Positions 1-5,224 of a stretch of 6,673 bases of DNA are shown one piece after another (positions within the stretch are counted from its first letter, which is position 1; each line of letters starts with the position of its first letter). The notes under the pieces are model-generated. The model was not told the origin of the DNA. It worked only from the letters and a program-made list of their open reading frames with translations, and searched no databases. A program made the position numbers and the translations under genes. Location of the stretch: assembly GCA_021808665.1 (NCBI GenBank), contig JAKBBA010000164.1, positions 1-6,673 of the forward strand, read 5' to 3'. This DNA comes from Actinomycetes bacterium. Its GTDB lineage: Bacteria; Actinomycetota; Acidimicrobiia; Acidimicrobiales; Palsa-688.

Positions 1-45
1 TGGGTACCGCATGTGTCATCCAACTGGACCCTGAAGCGGGGGCCG

Positions 46-127
46 CTACTTGATGTGCACCCCGCTGATGGCCCGGGCGATGACCAGCCGCTGGATCTCC
101 GACGTCCCTTCGAAGATGGTGTAGATC
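46..127 (-). pseudogene. Orphan 3' end of acyl-CoA dehydrogenase displaced by insertion
   Basis: Read on the minus strand this segment gives [20 protein letters not shown], then SGVHIK and a TAG stop at 46-48, which is the hallmark C-terminus of acyl-CoA dehydrogenases. Upstream of the repeat the frame stays open to about 312, but that sequence does not resemble the family, so the gene body is absent. The simplest reading is that this was the native end of the gene now entering from the right edge of the window, cut off by the insertion. It ends in Lys, whereas the copy attached to the gene ends in Arg. Confidence 0.7.
52..127. repeat. Left copy of the 76-bp direct repeat (attL-like site)
   Basis: This copy is identical base for base to 6547-6622. 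Identity stops at T51 against G6546 on one side and C128 against T6623 on the other. On the minus strand the repeat encodes the last 25 or so residues of acyl-CoA dehydrogenase ([14 protein letters not shown]...). If it is attL, bases 1-51 are the original chromosomal sequence downstream of the target gene and bases from 128 belong to the element. Confidence 0.75.
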
Positions 128-143
128 CATTTAAGGAGCCCGA

Positions 144-187
144 CCAGGACTTTCGCGTCCGCCCCGACCGCTGCGTCCAGGACTTTC
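144..187. repeat. Pair of 11-bp direct repeats, candidate integrase arm sites
   Basis: CCAGGACTTTC occurs at 144-154 and again at 177-187, exactly 33 bp apart, which is about three helical turns. The pair starts 17 bp inside the left 76-bp repeat. Tyrosine integrases with an N-terminal arm-binding domain bind short repeats next to att cores, so this is a plausible arm site. No matching copy was found near the right end, which weakens the case. Confidence 0.35.
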
Positions 188-262
188 TCCATCTGGTTGG
201 GCCCCGTCCAGCGCGTTGTAGGGACAGTAGGGATGGCGGGGGGCGGCGGTCTCCCCTCTAGT

Positions 263-346
263 CCTGCCCACGGCAGGCCGCCCAGCCCCAAGTACGGCTG
301 GGAGGCCCGCAAGCGGATCCTGCCGTGGGACGTCGGGATCCTTGCG
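263..346. repeat. Nested inverted repeats in the left arm
   Basis: Several inverted repeats overlap here. CCTGCC (263-268) pairs with GGCAGG (272-277). CCCAGCC (281-287) pairs with GGCTGGG (296-302) around an 8-base loop. CCCACGGCAGG (267-277) pairs with CCTGCCGTGGG (319-329) and encloses that second hairpin. An interrupted pair, CGCAAG-CG-GATCC (308-320) and GGATCCTTGCG (336-346), follows. No gene is recognised in 128-387. The structure could be protein-binding sites, a structured RNA or a bidirectional terminator. No function can be assigned. Confidence 0.4.
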
Positions 347-387
347 GACGCAGTCGACCCCCACGTAGGACGGCAGCCGGTTGCCCG

Positions 388-546
388 TCAGGCGACCGGC
401 CACAAGATATCGTTGACGCCCCGGCGGTGCCGAGTTGGCGTACTCGCCAGTCTCGGCGTGGGCGAGGCCGCGGTTGTCGGTCCGGCCCGGCCGACGGCCA
501 TCATTGTCGTGACCTCCCCAGTGTTCGGGAACACCGAACTCGACGG
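388..546 (-). pseudogene. Frameshifted C-terminal part of the nitroreductase
   Basis: The family C-terminus continues beyond the stop at 547 in other frames. Adding one base at the AAA run (557-559) lets the frame read FEAVTVEFGVPEHW. Removing one base from the CCCC run (516-519) then gives VTTMMAVGRAG and an ending of NDILWPVA with TGA at 388-390. Both segments match the usual nitroreductase ending (GVPEHWEVTTM.AVGR...LLWP). The two indels cancel, so the repaired gene would be 198 codons, the family's normal size. Sequencing or assembly error at homopolymers is as likely as real decay. Confidence 0.65.
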
Positions 547-984
547 TCACGGCCTCAAACGGTTGAACGCCCGGAACTGACGGGCGGAGAGCCCGAGCGC
601 GCCGGCCTGCAAGGTCATGTGGGCGACGGCCTGGCCGAGGTCGTAGACCGAGAACTCCGAGTACTCCCAGTCGGTGCCCTCCACGTAGCGGTGCGCCAGG
701 TTGGCGACCAGCAGGCCGGCGGTCGGCGCCCATGCCGCAGAGCTACCGGCCAGGTGGGCGACGAGGCGCTCGTGGGTGGCGTCTCCACGCCGGCCGACGA
801 TGAACGCCCACGGCTGCGAGTTGCCGGCTGAAGGCGCCCGGCGAGCGGCTTCGAGGAGCGCCTCGACTTGGTCCTCGGGCACATCGTGGGAGGCGTCGAA
901 GCTGGTCGGGCTCGACCGGCCGGCAAGGAGCGGATGCAGCAACGGCGACCCGAAGTCGTTCTCCATGACCTCAGGATTACTCAC
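547..984 (-). CDS. Nitroreductase family protein, prematurely stopped
   Basis: This is an FMN-dependent nitroreductase-family oxidoreductase of the kind that reduces nitro compounds, quinones or related electrophiles with NAD(P)H; the substrate cannot be told from sequence. As read, it has 145 residues from a GTG start at 984, with an alternative ATG at 966. The FMN-binding RSS lies near residues 23-25, the family signature AARRAPSAGNSQPW near 46-59, and the stretch EYSEFSVYDLGQAVAHMTLQ near 107-126. The frame stops at 547, where homologues run on for about 50 more residues; the missing part is present in other frames downstream. The gene lies 105 bp downstream of the DinB-like gene on the same strand and may be cotranscribed with it. 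No strong ribosome binding site precedes either start. It is probably inactive unless the frameshifts are errors. Confidence 0.75.
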   Translation of the reverse strand: MSNPEVMENDFGSPLLHPLLAGRSSPTSFDASHDVPEDQVEALLEAARRAPSAGNSQPWAFIVGRRGDATHERLVAHLAGSSAAWAPTAGLLVANLAHRYVEGTDWEYSEFSVYDLGQAVAHMTLQAGALGLSARQFRAFNRLRP

Positions 985-1089
985 CGGGGCGGGTACGTGC
1001 GACTGTCCGCCTCCCGCAATACGATCGGCGGATCCCCTTCTGGGATGGTCACGACGTGCCGCCGGAGCGTGACGAGTCGGCGGTGGCGT

Positions 1090-1587
1090 TCAGTTGCCGG
1101 GTTCGGTGTCGCCCGTTTCACGGCGGGCCCGGAGCTGCTCGACCAGGATCTCCCCGTGGCCGGCATGGCGGGCTAGCTCGATAAGCAGGTGGGCATAGAG
1201 GAAGCGCAGGCTGACCGCGGTCCCTCGCCAGTCGAAGACCTCGTCGAGGTCGTGCTCGCCTGCGATCTCCCGGGAGCGATCGCAGGCGTCGAGGTAGCGC
1301 CGCCGTACTTCGACCACGGTGTCCTCCGGAGCCAAAGCGAAGCTTTCGTCGACGGTCTCCGGGATCCCTACCTGCTCGCGCGACACACCGGCCACTCGGT
1401 GGTGGAACCACACCTGCTCGACGAAGGTGGCGTGCTTCACCAGCCCAAGCGGCGTGGTCAGCGACGGCACCAGCCGGGCCCGCGCCTCCTCCTCGGTGAG
1501 GCCGTCGAGCAGGGTCGCAAGGTCGGAGCGCTGCGTCTCGAGCTGGTACTCCATCACGGTGCGCTCATCACCTGTCCATGCCCGCAT
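1090..1587 (-). CDS. DinB/DUF664 family protein
   Basis: The 165-residue product matches the DinB-like four-helix-bundle superfamily, specifically the DUF664 branch common in actinobacteria. Visible marks are DERTVMEYQLETQRSDLATL near 7-26, LVPSLTTPLGLVKHATFVEQVWF near 39-61, a middle DACDRSREI segment, and LLIELARHAGHGEIL near 134-148. Conserved histidines at about 52, 133, 141 and 144 are candidates for the usual metal-binding triad. Relatives are metal-dependent thiol transferases or stress-induced proteins of unknown substrate, so no reaction is assigned. The ATG at 1587 is chosen because the upstream DERTVMEYQ segment aligns with family N-termini; an internal ATG at 1554 is the alternative. 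It is the first gene of a probable two-gene minus-strand unit with the nitroreductase and is divergent from the toxin-antitoxin cluster. Confidence 0.8.
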   Translation of the reverse strand: MRAWTGDERTVMEYQLETQRSDLATLLDGLTEEEARARLVPSLTTPLGLVKHATFVEQVWFHHRVAGVSREQVGIPETVDESFALAPEDTVVEVRRRYLDACDRSREIAGEHDLDEVFDWRGTAVSLRFLYAHLLIELARHAGHGEILVEQLRARRETGDTEPGN

Positions 1588-1649
1588 TCTCTCATCCCGC
1601 TTTGCCAGTGAGTCAGACCAACCCTCGGGGCCCCGGCGAGCCGGACCAA

Positions 1650-1679
1650 TTGACCAACCCTTGCGGGCGTACCTATGCT
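1650..1679 (+). promoter_or_regulatory. Candidate sigma-70-type promoter
   Basis: TTGACC (1650-1655) and TATGCT (1674-1679) are separated by 18 bp, close to the housekeeping consensus. It lies in the 194-bp gap between the divergent DinB-like gene and the small Cys-rich gene and faces the latter. Transcription from here would give a leader of roughly 95 nt. This is prediction from consensus only. Confidence 0.4.
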
Positions 1680-1769
1680 CCGCCGCGGGCGAACGTACCG
1701 CTGGAGGATCACCTACCGGTCGAGGTCGGTGACTCAGCGAATCCGGACACCCGCTGCTTTGGATGCAGC

Positions 1770-1775
1770 TAGGGT
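1770..1775 (+). promoter_or_regulatory. TAGGGT -10 element, leaderless start
   Basis: TAGGGT ends 6 bases before the ATG at 1782, the geometry of actinobacterial leaderless transcripts in which transcription begins at the start codon. No Shine-Dalgarno sequence precedes this ATG, which supports the idea. The -35 region is not convincing. Confidence 0.45.
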
Positions 1776-1781
1776 TGCTGC

Positions 1782-2066
1782 ATGGAATGCAGATGCGGTT
1801 GCGAAACCCCGGTGGTGGGCAGGCGGGTCTTCGTCAACAAGGAACACCAGCTGGCGTGGATGGTCGCTGGCGGCGCTCGGGAGATTGGCGCGCTCCAGCC
1901 GATCGAAGCGAAGCGGCTTGGAGGGCAGGTCGCAGGTCGCGCCGGTGCGGAATCGGGGTCCCTCGCGGCAGCCGGCCTCAAGGGCGCGAAGCGAGCGCAT
2001 GAGATCGCTCAGGAGTTCCGCCAGCGCACCCACAACGAGGGCGCGAGAACCTCTTCCGGCTCCTAG
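1782..2066 (+). CDS. Small Cys-rich basic protein of unknown function
   Basis: This 94-residue protein starts MECRCGCETPVVGRRVFVNK and continues EHQLAWM. Cys3, Cys5, Cys7 and His22 form a compact set of possible metal ligands, resembling short zinc-binding knuckles in phage and mobile-element proteins. The rest (about 30-85) is rich in Ala, Gly, Lys and Arg and looks helical, with repeated GGxxAGR/GxKGAKRA patterns that could bind nucleic acid. It has no signal peptide or membrane segment. Codon composition is gene-like and the overlapping frames give no recognisable protein. It ends 37 bp before the antitoxin start on the same strand and may belong to that operon. I have the impression that similar hypothetical proteins occur in actinobacteria, but no family is named. 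A structural or DNA-binding role is inference. Confidence 0.6.
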   Translation: MECRCGCETPVVGRRVFVNKEHQLAWMVAGGAREIGALQPIEAKRLGGQVAGRAGAESGSLAAAGLKGAKRAHEIAQEFRQRTHNEGARTSSGS

Positions 2067-2089
2067 AACTGTCGGATAACCTTACAGTT
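2067..2089. promoter_or_regulatory. Palindrome before the antitoxin, candidate operator
   Basis: AACTGT (2067-2072) and ACAGTT (2084-2089) form an inverted repeat with an 11-bp spacer, immediately ahead of the antitoxin ribosome binding site GGAGGT (2095-2100). Phd-family antitoxins repress their own operon by binding such palindromes as dimers. The site also begins one base after the stop of the small Cys-rich gene, so it could alternatively form a weak hairpin in the transcript. Confidence 0.4.
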
Positions 2090-2103
2090 GACCTGGAGGT
2101 TCC

Positions 2104-2382
2104 GTGGAGAGATTCGTTGGAGTCGAGGATGCCCGCTCGTCGTTGGGTCGGCTGGTGGAACAAGTCGCTACCGGCGGCGACGTGGTGGCGCTGACCAAGC
2201 GGGGCAGGGCCCTGGCCATGCTGGTGAGCCGGGACGAGTACCTGCAGATGAAGCTTGCCGCGAGCGAGCGAGCCCGAGCCGAGCTGGCCGAGGCCCTCAG
2301 CTCGGCGCGCCGGAAGGTTCGCGACGCCGGCCTGGACGCCGGGGTGATCGATGAGGCGATGGCGGCTGCCCGTCAGTTGTGA
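2104..2382 (+). CDS. Phd/YefM family antitoxin
   Basis: This 92-residue protein is the antitoxin of a type II toxin-antitoxin pair. Members bind and neutralise the partner toxin and repress the shared promoter. The N-terminal Phd/YefM fold is clear in VGVEDARSSLGRLVEQVATG (6-25), VVALTKRGRALAMLVSRDEY (27-46), the usual pattern of a short beta hairpin followed by 'kRgkpvavLvs.deY'. The region from about 55 to 92 is a charged helix (ARAELAEALSSARRKV) fit for toxin binding. The GTG start at 2104 is fixed by GGAGGT at 2095-2100. Its TGA overlaps the toxin's GTG by 4 bases, so the two are translationally coupled. A palindrome just upstream may be the autoregulatory site. Confidence 0.88.
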   Translation: MERFVGVEDARSSLGRLVEQVATGGDVVALTKRGRALAMLVSRDEYLQMKLAASERARAELAEALSSARRKVRDAGLDAGVIDEAMAAARQL

Positions 2383-2792
2383 TCTCCGTCGTGCTCGATA
2401 CCAACACGTTGGTGTCGGGGCTCGGCTGGTCCGGCCCTCCCTCAGTGATCGTCGACTCAGTGGTGGCCGGCGAGCTGCTGCTGGTGTCCAGTCCGCCGCT
2501 GCTGAGCGAGTTGGCACGGGTCCTGGCCTATCCCAAACTGGCCACGGCGTTCCCTGATCCAGCGGGAGTCACCGAGCGGATTCGGGTGTTGGCGGACACG
2601 GTGGAGCCACTGTTCACACTCGCCGTGGTGGCCGACGAGCCGGACAATCGAGTGCTGGAGGCAGCAGTCGAGGGCCGAGTCGACGCGGTGGTCACCGGCG
2701 ACGGCGGCCTGCTGGGCCTGGGAGACTACAACGCCATCCCGATCATGTCGGCAGGCCGATTCCTTGAGTGGCGCGAGGGTCACCAGCGGTAA
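2379..2792 (+). CDS. PIN-domain toxin, VapC-like (COG1569 type)
   Basis: The 137-residue product is a PIN-domain ribonuclease toxin, expected to cleave RNA with divalent metal when freed from its antitoxin. The acidic active-site residues are visible: Asp7 in VVLDTNTLVSGL, Glu44 in LLSELARVL, Asp89 in ADEPDNRVLEAA and Asp108 in VVTGDGGLLGL. The order and the 'DxxDNxxLExA...VTGDxxLL' pattern match the 'putative toxin component, PIN family' branch, and the length is normal. The GTG start overlaps the antitoxin stop as GTGA, so expression depends on antitoxin translation. All catalytic residues are present and the toxin looks functional. On an integrative element such a pair often acts as a stabilising or addiction module; that role here is inference. 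Confidence 0.88.
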   Translation: MISVVLDTNTLVSGLGWSGPPSVIVDSVVAGELLLVSSPPLLSELARVLAYPKLATAFPDPAGVTERIRVLADTVEPLFTLAVVADEPDNRVLEAAVEGRVDAVVTGDGGLLGLGDYNAIPIMSAGRFLEWREGHQR

Positions 2793-2844
2793 TGAAGGCC
2801 GCGTACCGGCCAGTGGACCAGACTGTCTCACTCATCGGACCTCC

Positions 2845-3079
2845 TGGGGCACCGCCGAGGCGATCCGCAGGGTTGCCGAGATCGACGACACGTACATAGC
2901 AAACGCGCTGTTCGACGTGTGGCGTGTACGGCATCGACAAGTGCCACGCGGCAACGCGCCGGTCCGGCCACCAGCTCGGCCGGGACCACGTCGCCCGCCT
3001 GATGTGCCTCCTGGGCGTCTGCGGGGCCGTGCGGGGCGTGCGGGGCTGTCACGCCATGGTCACGACCCGACGCGGTTGA
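2845..3079 (+). pseudogene. IS3-family transposase (OrfB) remnant
   Basis: The plus strand encodes VYGIDKCHAATRRSGHQLGR and then DHVARLMCLLGV from 2924 to a TGA at 3077-3079. This matches the early part of IS3-family OrfB, where the pattern 'YGxRKvxxxLrrxGhxvgrxrVaRLMrxxGlxG' precedes the DDE core. A preceding stretch, EIDDTYIANALFDVW, continues the match in a different frame, so a one-base shift lies near 2921-2926. The DDE catalytic domain is missing altogether and no IS ends are recognised. It is dead debris between the toxin gene and the sigma-factor gene. The left limit is approximate. Confidence 0.6.
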
Positions 3080-3140
3080 AGCCCCGTGCCTACCCCGACC
3101 GAACCACACCGATGTCAGTAGTACGCCTCGCTACCAAAAA

Positions 3141-3180
3141 TCTTGGCGTCAGACCCAACCGTTTAGGTGCCTCTTGGCGT
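3141..3180. repeat. 9-bp direct repeats upstream of the sigma factor
   Basis: TCTTGGCGT occurs at 3141-3149 and 3172-3180, 31 bp apart or about three helical turns, ending 11 bp before the sigma-factor ATG. This may be a regulator binding pair or part of a promoter. CAACCG (3156-3161) followed by CGTA (3178-3181) weakly recalls ECF -35/-10 spacing, which would allow self-activation. Nothing here is decisive. Confidence 0.3.
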
Positions 3181-3191
3181 AGTACGGGTTG

Positions 3192-3704
3192 ATGGCCAGG
3201 GTCGATCACGCCGAAGACTTGCGATCACCCCCAGCCGAAACGCCGCGCTCGTCGGACGACTTCGCCGCTTGGGTGATGCCGTGCCTGCAAGCGATGACGA
3301 ACCTTGCCGTCCGCCTGGTCGGCAGTCCGGACCGGGATGATCTGGTTCAAGAGTCACTCTCGCAGGCGTGGCGACGCTGGGAGACCTACAAGCCCGAGCG
3401 AGGTAGCCCCCAGACATGGCTGTTGGCGATCGTGGCGGACAGGGCCCGTCGGGCCCGTCGCCGACGCAAAGCGACGGCCATGTGGTCCGGGCAAGAACAG
3501 TTCACGCCCGACGGAGCGGACCCAGATCTCGAGCGAGCCGTCCAGGGCCTAGCAAAGCGGCAACGCCTAGCGGTGGAGCTGCACTACTTCGTTGGGTTGA
3601 CCACGGCCGAGACCGCCTTGGTGATGTCCTGCGCGGAAGGGACCGTGAAATCGGCCCTGCACGACGCGCGCACCAACCTGCGCCGAGTCCTGGAGGAGCC
3701 ATGA
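3192..3704 (+). CDS. ECF (extracytoplasmic function) RNA polymerase sigma factor
   Basis: This 170-residue protein is a group IV sigma factor that would direct RNA polymerase to a small regulon. Sigma region 2 spans about 24-92, with the core-binding stretch DDLVQESLSQAWRRWETYKP and the following TWLLAIVADRARRARRRR. Region 4 spans about 113-166, with the helix-turn-helix VGLTTAETALVMSCAEGTVK then SALHDARTNLRRVL. Length and order are typical of the minimal two-domain ECF type, with no C-terminal extension. The ATG at 3192 is preferred over a TTG one codon upstream; there is no good Shine-Dalgarno before either. It overlaps the next gene as ATGA, so the two are coupled. The partner is a membrane protein, suggesting control by an envelope or extracellular signal. 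Confidence 0.85.
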   Translation: MARVDHAEDLRSPPAETPRSSDDFAAWVMPCLQAMTNLAVRLVGSPDRDDLVQESLSQAWRRWETYKPERGSPQTWLLAIVADRARRARRRRKATAMWSGQEQFTPDGADPDLERAVQGLAKRQRLAVELHYFVGLTTAETALVMSCAEGTVKSALHDARTNLRRVLEEP

Positions 3705-4486
3705 CCGACAACATCGACAACGACCTGCGAGCCTACGCAGAACGCTGGCGAAAGGCACAGCCCCTATCCTCGCCACCAGCGATCTCCGGGGGCTCGGCCA
3801 CACCGAAATCGGGGCCGCGGGTCGGGCACTCAGCGCTCCTGATCGCGACCGCAGCCACCGTGGCCGTCGTCGCCGTCGCCGTCGTGGCCGCCGCTCGCCA
3901 CGCATCCCCGACTCGGGTGTCGACCTCCAACTCGCCAGCGGCCCTTCTGGCCAGACCGCCGCTGGTCTTCTCCGCCCAGGGCGCACCGAGGTTGCTCCAC
4001 CTCACGACCGGCAGCTCCGGCAGCCTCCAGTGGATGTTCCTGGCCGGTTATATCCCCACGGAGACCCCCGAGGGCCTCGGTCCCGGGATCTGCCTGTCTT
4101 TCGCCACCACTGGATCTGGTGTCTCACACTGCGACGACCCGGCCACCACGCCTTCGCTGACGGCGAACGTCGAACCTCTGCAGAGTGACCCACCCATGCT
4201 TCTCGTCGCCGGGGTGACCTCCGCTCCGGCCGCCACCTTCTCCGTCACCATCGGAACCATGTCGGTGTCCACCCCCGCGCTCACCACCCCCGCACTCGTG
4301 GGTCTTCGCTTCTACGCGGTCCAGGTACCCGCCGCTGGCCGCAAGCAACGCCTCACGGTCGCTGTTGAAGCACGAGCCGCCGACGGAACCGGGCTCCTTC
4401 GCAACGATCCACAACTCACGGCAACACTCCAACCCCTCCGCCCTCGGTGTGAGGCACACGGACCTTGTTCTTCGGGTCCGCCTTGA
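3701..4486 (+). CDS. Single-pass membrane protein, probable anti-sigma partner
   Basis: The 261-residue product has a short N-terminal cytoplasmic part (about 1-43, with DLRAYAERWRKAQP), one strong membrane segment at about 44-65 (SALLIATAATVAVVAVAVVAA) and a long exported C-terminal domain of about 195 residues rich in Ser, Thr, Pro and Ala. The start ATG at 3701 follows GGAGGA at 3692-3697 and overlaps the sigma-factor stop by 4 bases, the usual sigma/anti-sigma arrangement. No zinc-binding HxxxCxxC anti-sigma motif is present and the cytoplasmic part is very short, so sequestration of the sigma factor is inferred from context only. Cys pairs in the exported part (GPGICLSF with SHCDD, and RPRCEAHGPC near the end) could form disulphides. 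The external domain is not recognised. The frame is open further upstream, but that is antisense-type overlap with the sigma gene. Confidence 0.65.
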   Translation: MTDNIDNDLRAYAERWRKAQPLSSPPAISGGSATPKSGPRVGHSALLIATAATVAVVAVAVVAAARHASPTRVSTSNSPAALLARPPLVFSAQGAPRLLHLTTGSSGSLQWMFLAGYIPTETPEGLGPGICLSFATTGSGVSHCDDPATTPSLTANVEPLQSDPPMLLVAGVTSAPAATFSVTIGTMSVSTPALTTPALVGLRFYAVQVPAAGRKQRLTVAVEARAADGTGLLRNDPQLTATLQPLRPRCEAHGPCSSGPP

Positions 4487-4509
4487 GCAGGGATCGGAGG
4501 CCCCTCAGG

Positions 4510-4546
4510 CGAGCGGTCGACTAAGCCTAAGGCGAACTGACGCTCG
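4510..4546 (+). terminator. Possible hairpin terminator after the sigma operon
   Basis: CGAGCG (4510-4515) pairs with CGCTCG (4541-4546) around a smaller GCC-TAA-GGC hairpin at 4525-4533. It begins 24 bp after the membrane-protein stop. There is no T tract, so intrinsic termination is uncertain. Confidence 0.25.
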
Positions 4547-4582
4547 TGCTAGGTCTTGAGCCAGGCCTGCCCTCGACGTCCG

Positions 4583-4732
4583 TCACTGCTTGGCTTGCCC
4601 GCCACGAGGTCGGAGGTAAGCGCGGTCAGCGGCGATCCGCTTCTGTAGCTCAGCCCGACATCCCGTCCTGCCGTGGCCGGGCACGAACACCGCGACATCA
4701 CCTGCGACCTCCTCATACAGATCGTGTAGCCA
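4583..4732 (-). pseudogene. C-terminal fragment of a metallo-beta-lactamase-fold hydrolase
   Basis: The minus strand reads [20 protein letters not shown] and then [20 protein letters not shown], ending QAKQ with a TGA at 4583-4585. The 'vfVPGHG...l...YL' pattern is the last metal-ligand region of MBL-fold hydrolases, and the His of PGHG would be a zinc ligand. The bulk of the protein, including the HxHxDH motif, is missing. It is joined directly to an IS30 transposase fragment in another frame. The call rests on one motif plus its surroundings. Confidence 0.45.
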
Positions 4733-4761
4733 TCGGGCAGGTGCAACAGCATCGTGTAGCC
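4721..4761. repeat. 11-bp direct repeat at the IS30/MBL junction
   Basis: ATCGTGTAGCC occurs at 4721-4731 and 4751-4761, one copy in the IS30 coding fragment (GYTM) and the other in the metallo-beta-lactamase-like fragment (WLHD, different frame). The repeat flanks the point where homology changes, which suggests recombination or slippage between short homologies. Confidence 0.45.
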
Positions 4762-4887
4762 GGTGGTGCGCTCCACCAGCGTGCCGACGGCGGACAGGTA
4801 GCGCTTGCCGATGATCAGATCCCCCTCCCAGTGACCGGGGATCGCCCGGTCCTTGGCCTCGGCGGGGCGCTCGGAGATGTTGATCAA
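4740..4887 (-). pseudogene. IS30-family transposase fragment
   Basis: The minus strand encodes [20 protein letters not shown] then [20 protein letters not shown] and [11 protein letters not shown]. This is the start of the IS30 catalytic core: 'RP.[18 protein letters not shown]...[13 protein letters not shown]' contains the first catalytic Asp. The N-terminal helix-turn-helix part and everything after LHLPDG, including the second Asp and the Glu, are missing. It is a truncated fragment with no activity. The downstream end is fused to metallo-beta-lactamase-like sequence at an 11-bp repeat. The upstream flank carries a TTGCGATGA sequence reminiscent of IS30 ends. Confidence 0.8.
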
Positions 4888-4893
4888 ACCGCG

Positions 4894-4930
4894 TCATCGC
4901 AACTACCTCTCAGCTCGGGCGTTGCGATCA
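4894..4930. repeat. Near-perfect inverted repeat beside the IS30 fragment
   Basis: TCATCGCAAC (4894-4903) and GTTGCGATCA (4921-4930) match at 9 of 10 positions with a 17-bp spacer. It abuts the upstream end of the IS30 fragment and may be remains of IS30-type terminal repeats, or a hairpin. Confidence 0.35.
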
Positions 4931-5224
4931 CCGCGAGAACCCAAGCCCCCCCATGCGGGCAACGCCCGGCGAGTTGATCGCAAGGCTTCGAGAGCATGAC
5001 GGCGCTCAACACGTACCGAGCGCCGACGGCGGGGTCGCCTTGCTGTGCGCGGTGATGGCCCCAACAACGTTGCCTCGCAGGCCCACCCGAGGCACCATGA
5101 GCCCAGCAGGTCTAGTGGGTCGCCAACGGTGATGCCGCTCATGACGGGCATGCTCAGGGCTGACTTGATACTGGCGCCGTGAAGTCGCAACCATCGGGGA
5201 GGGCTCCACCGGCGCCCGCCGGCG
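4931..5224. other. No recognisable gene
   Basis: This stretch between the IS30 debris and the integrase tail has short open frames on both strands, but none resembles a protein family that I recognise and none has a ribosome binding site that decides a start. It may be decayed mobile-element sequence. No tRNA, CRISPR or clear terminator was seen. Confidence 0.4.

Noticed and set aside
46..312. An 88-residue minus-strand open frame joining element sequence to the acyl-CoA dehydrogenase tail
   Set aside because: Only the last 25 or so residues resemble a protein family. The rest has no family resemblance and no ribosome binding site; the continuity of frame across the repeat edge is probably chance in GC-rich DNA.
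131..733. 200-residue minus-strand open frame
   Set aside because: Most is a shifted frame over the nitroreductase; only the short segment FEAVTVEFGVPEHW is real, explained by the frameshift in that gene.
2797..2811. Small hairpin GGCCG-CGTAC-CGGCC just after the toxin stop as a terminator
   Set aside because: The stem is only five bases and there is no T tract, which is expected by chance at this GC content.
2764..3192. 142-residue plus-strand open frame after the toxin
   Set aside because: It overlaps the toxin end, and only a short part matches IS3 OrfB before the frame is lost; treated as a remnant, not a gene.
3416..3700. Upstream extension of the membrane-protein frame into the sigma gene
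   Set aside because: The extension overlaps sigma region 4 coding. ATG 3701 has a strong GGAGGA and the 4-base overlap typical of coupled genes.
4903..5209. Two minus-strand frames (95 and 67 residues)
   Set aside because: Neither shows a recognisable motif or a convincing start, and they overlap each other; kept as a region without a recognised gene.
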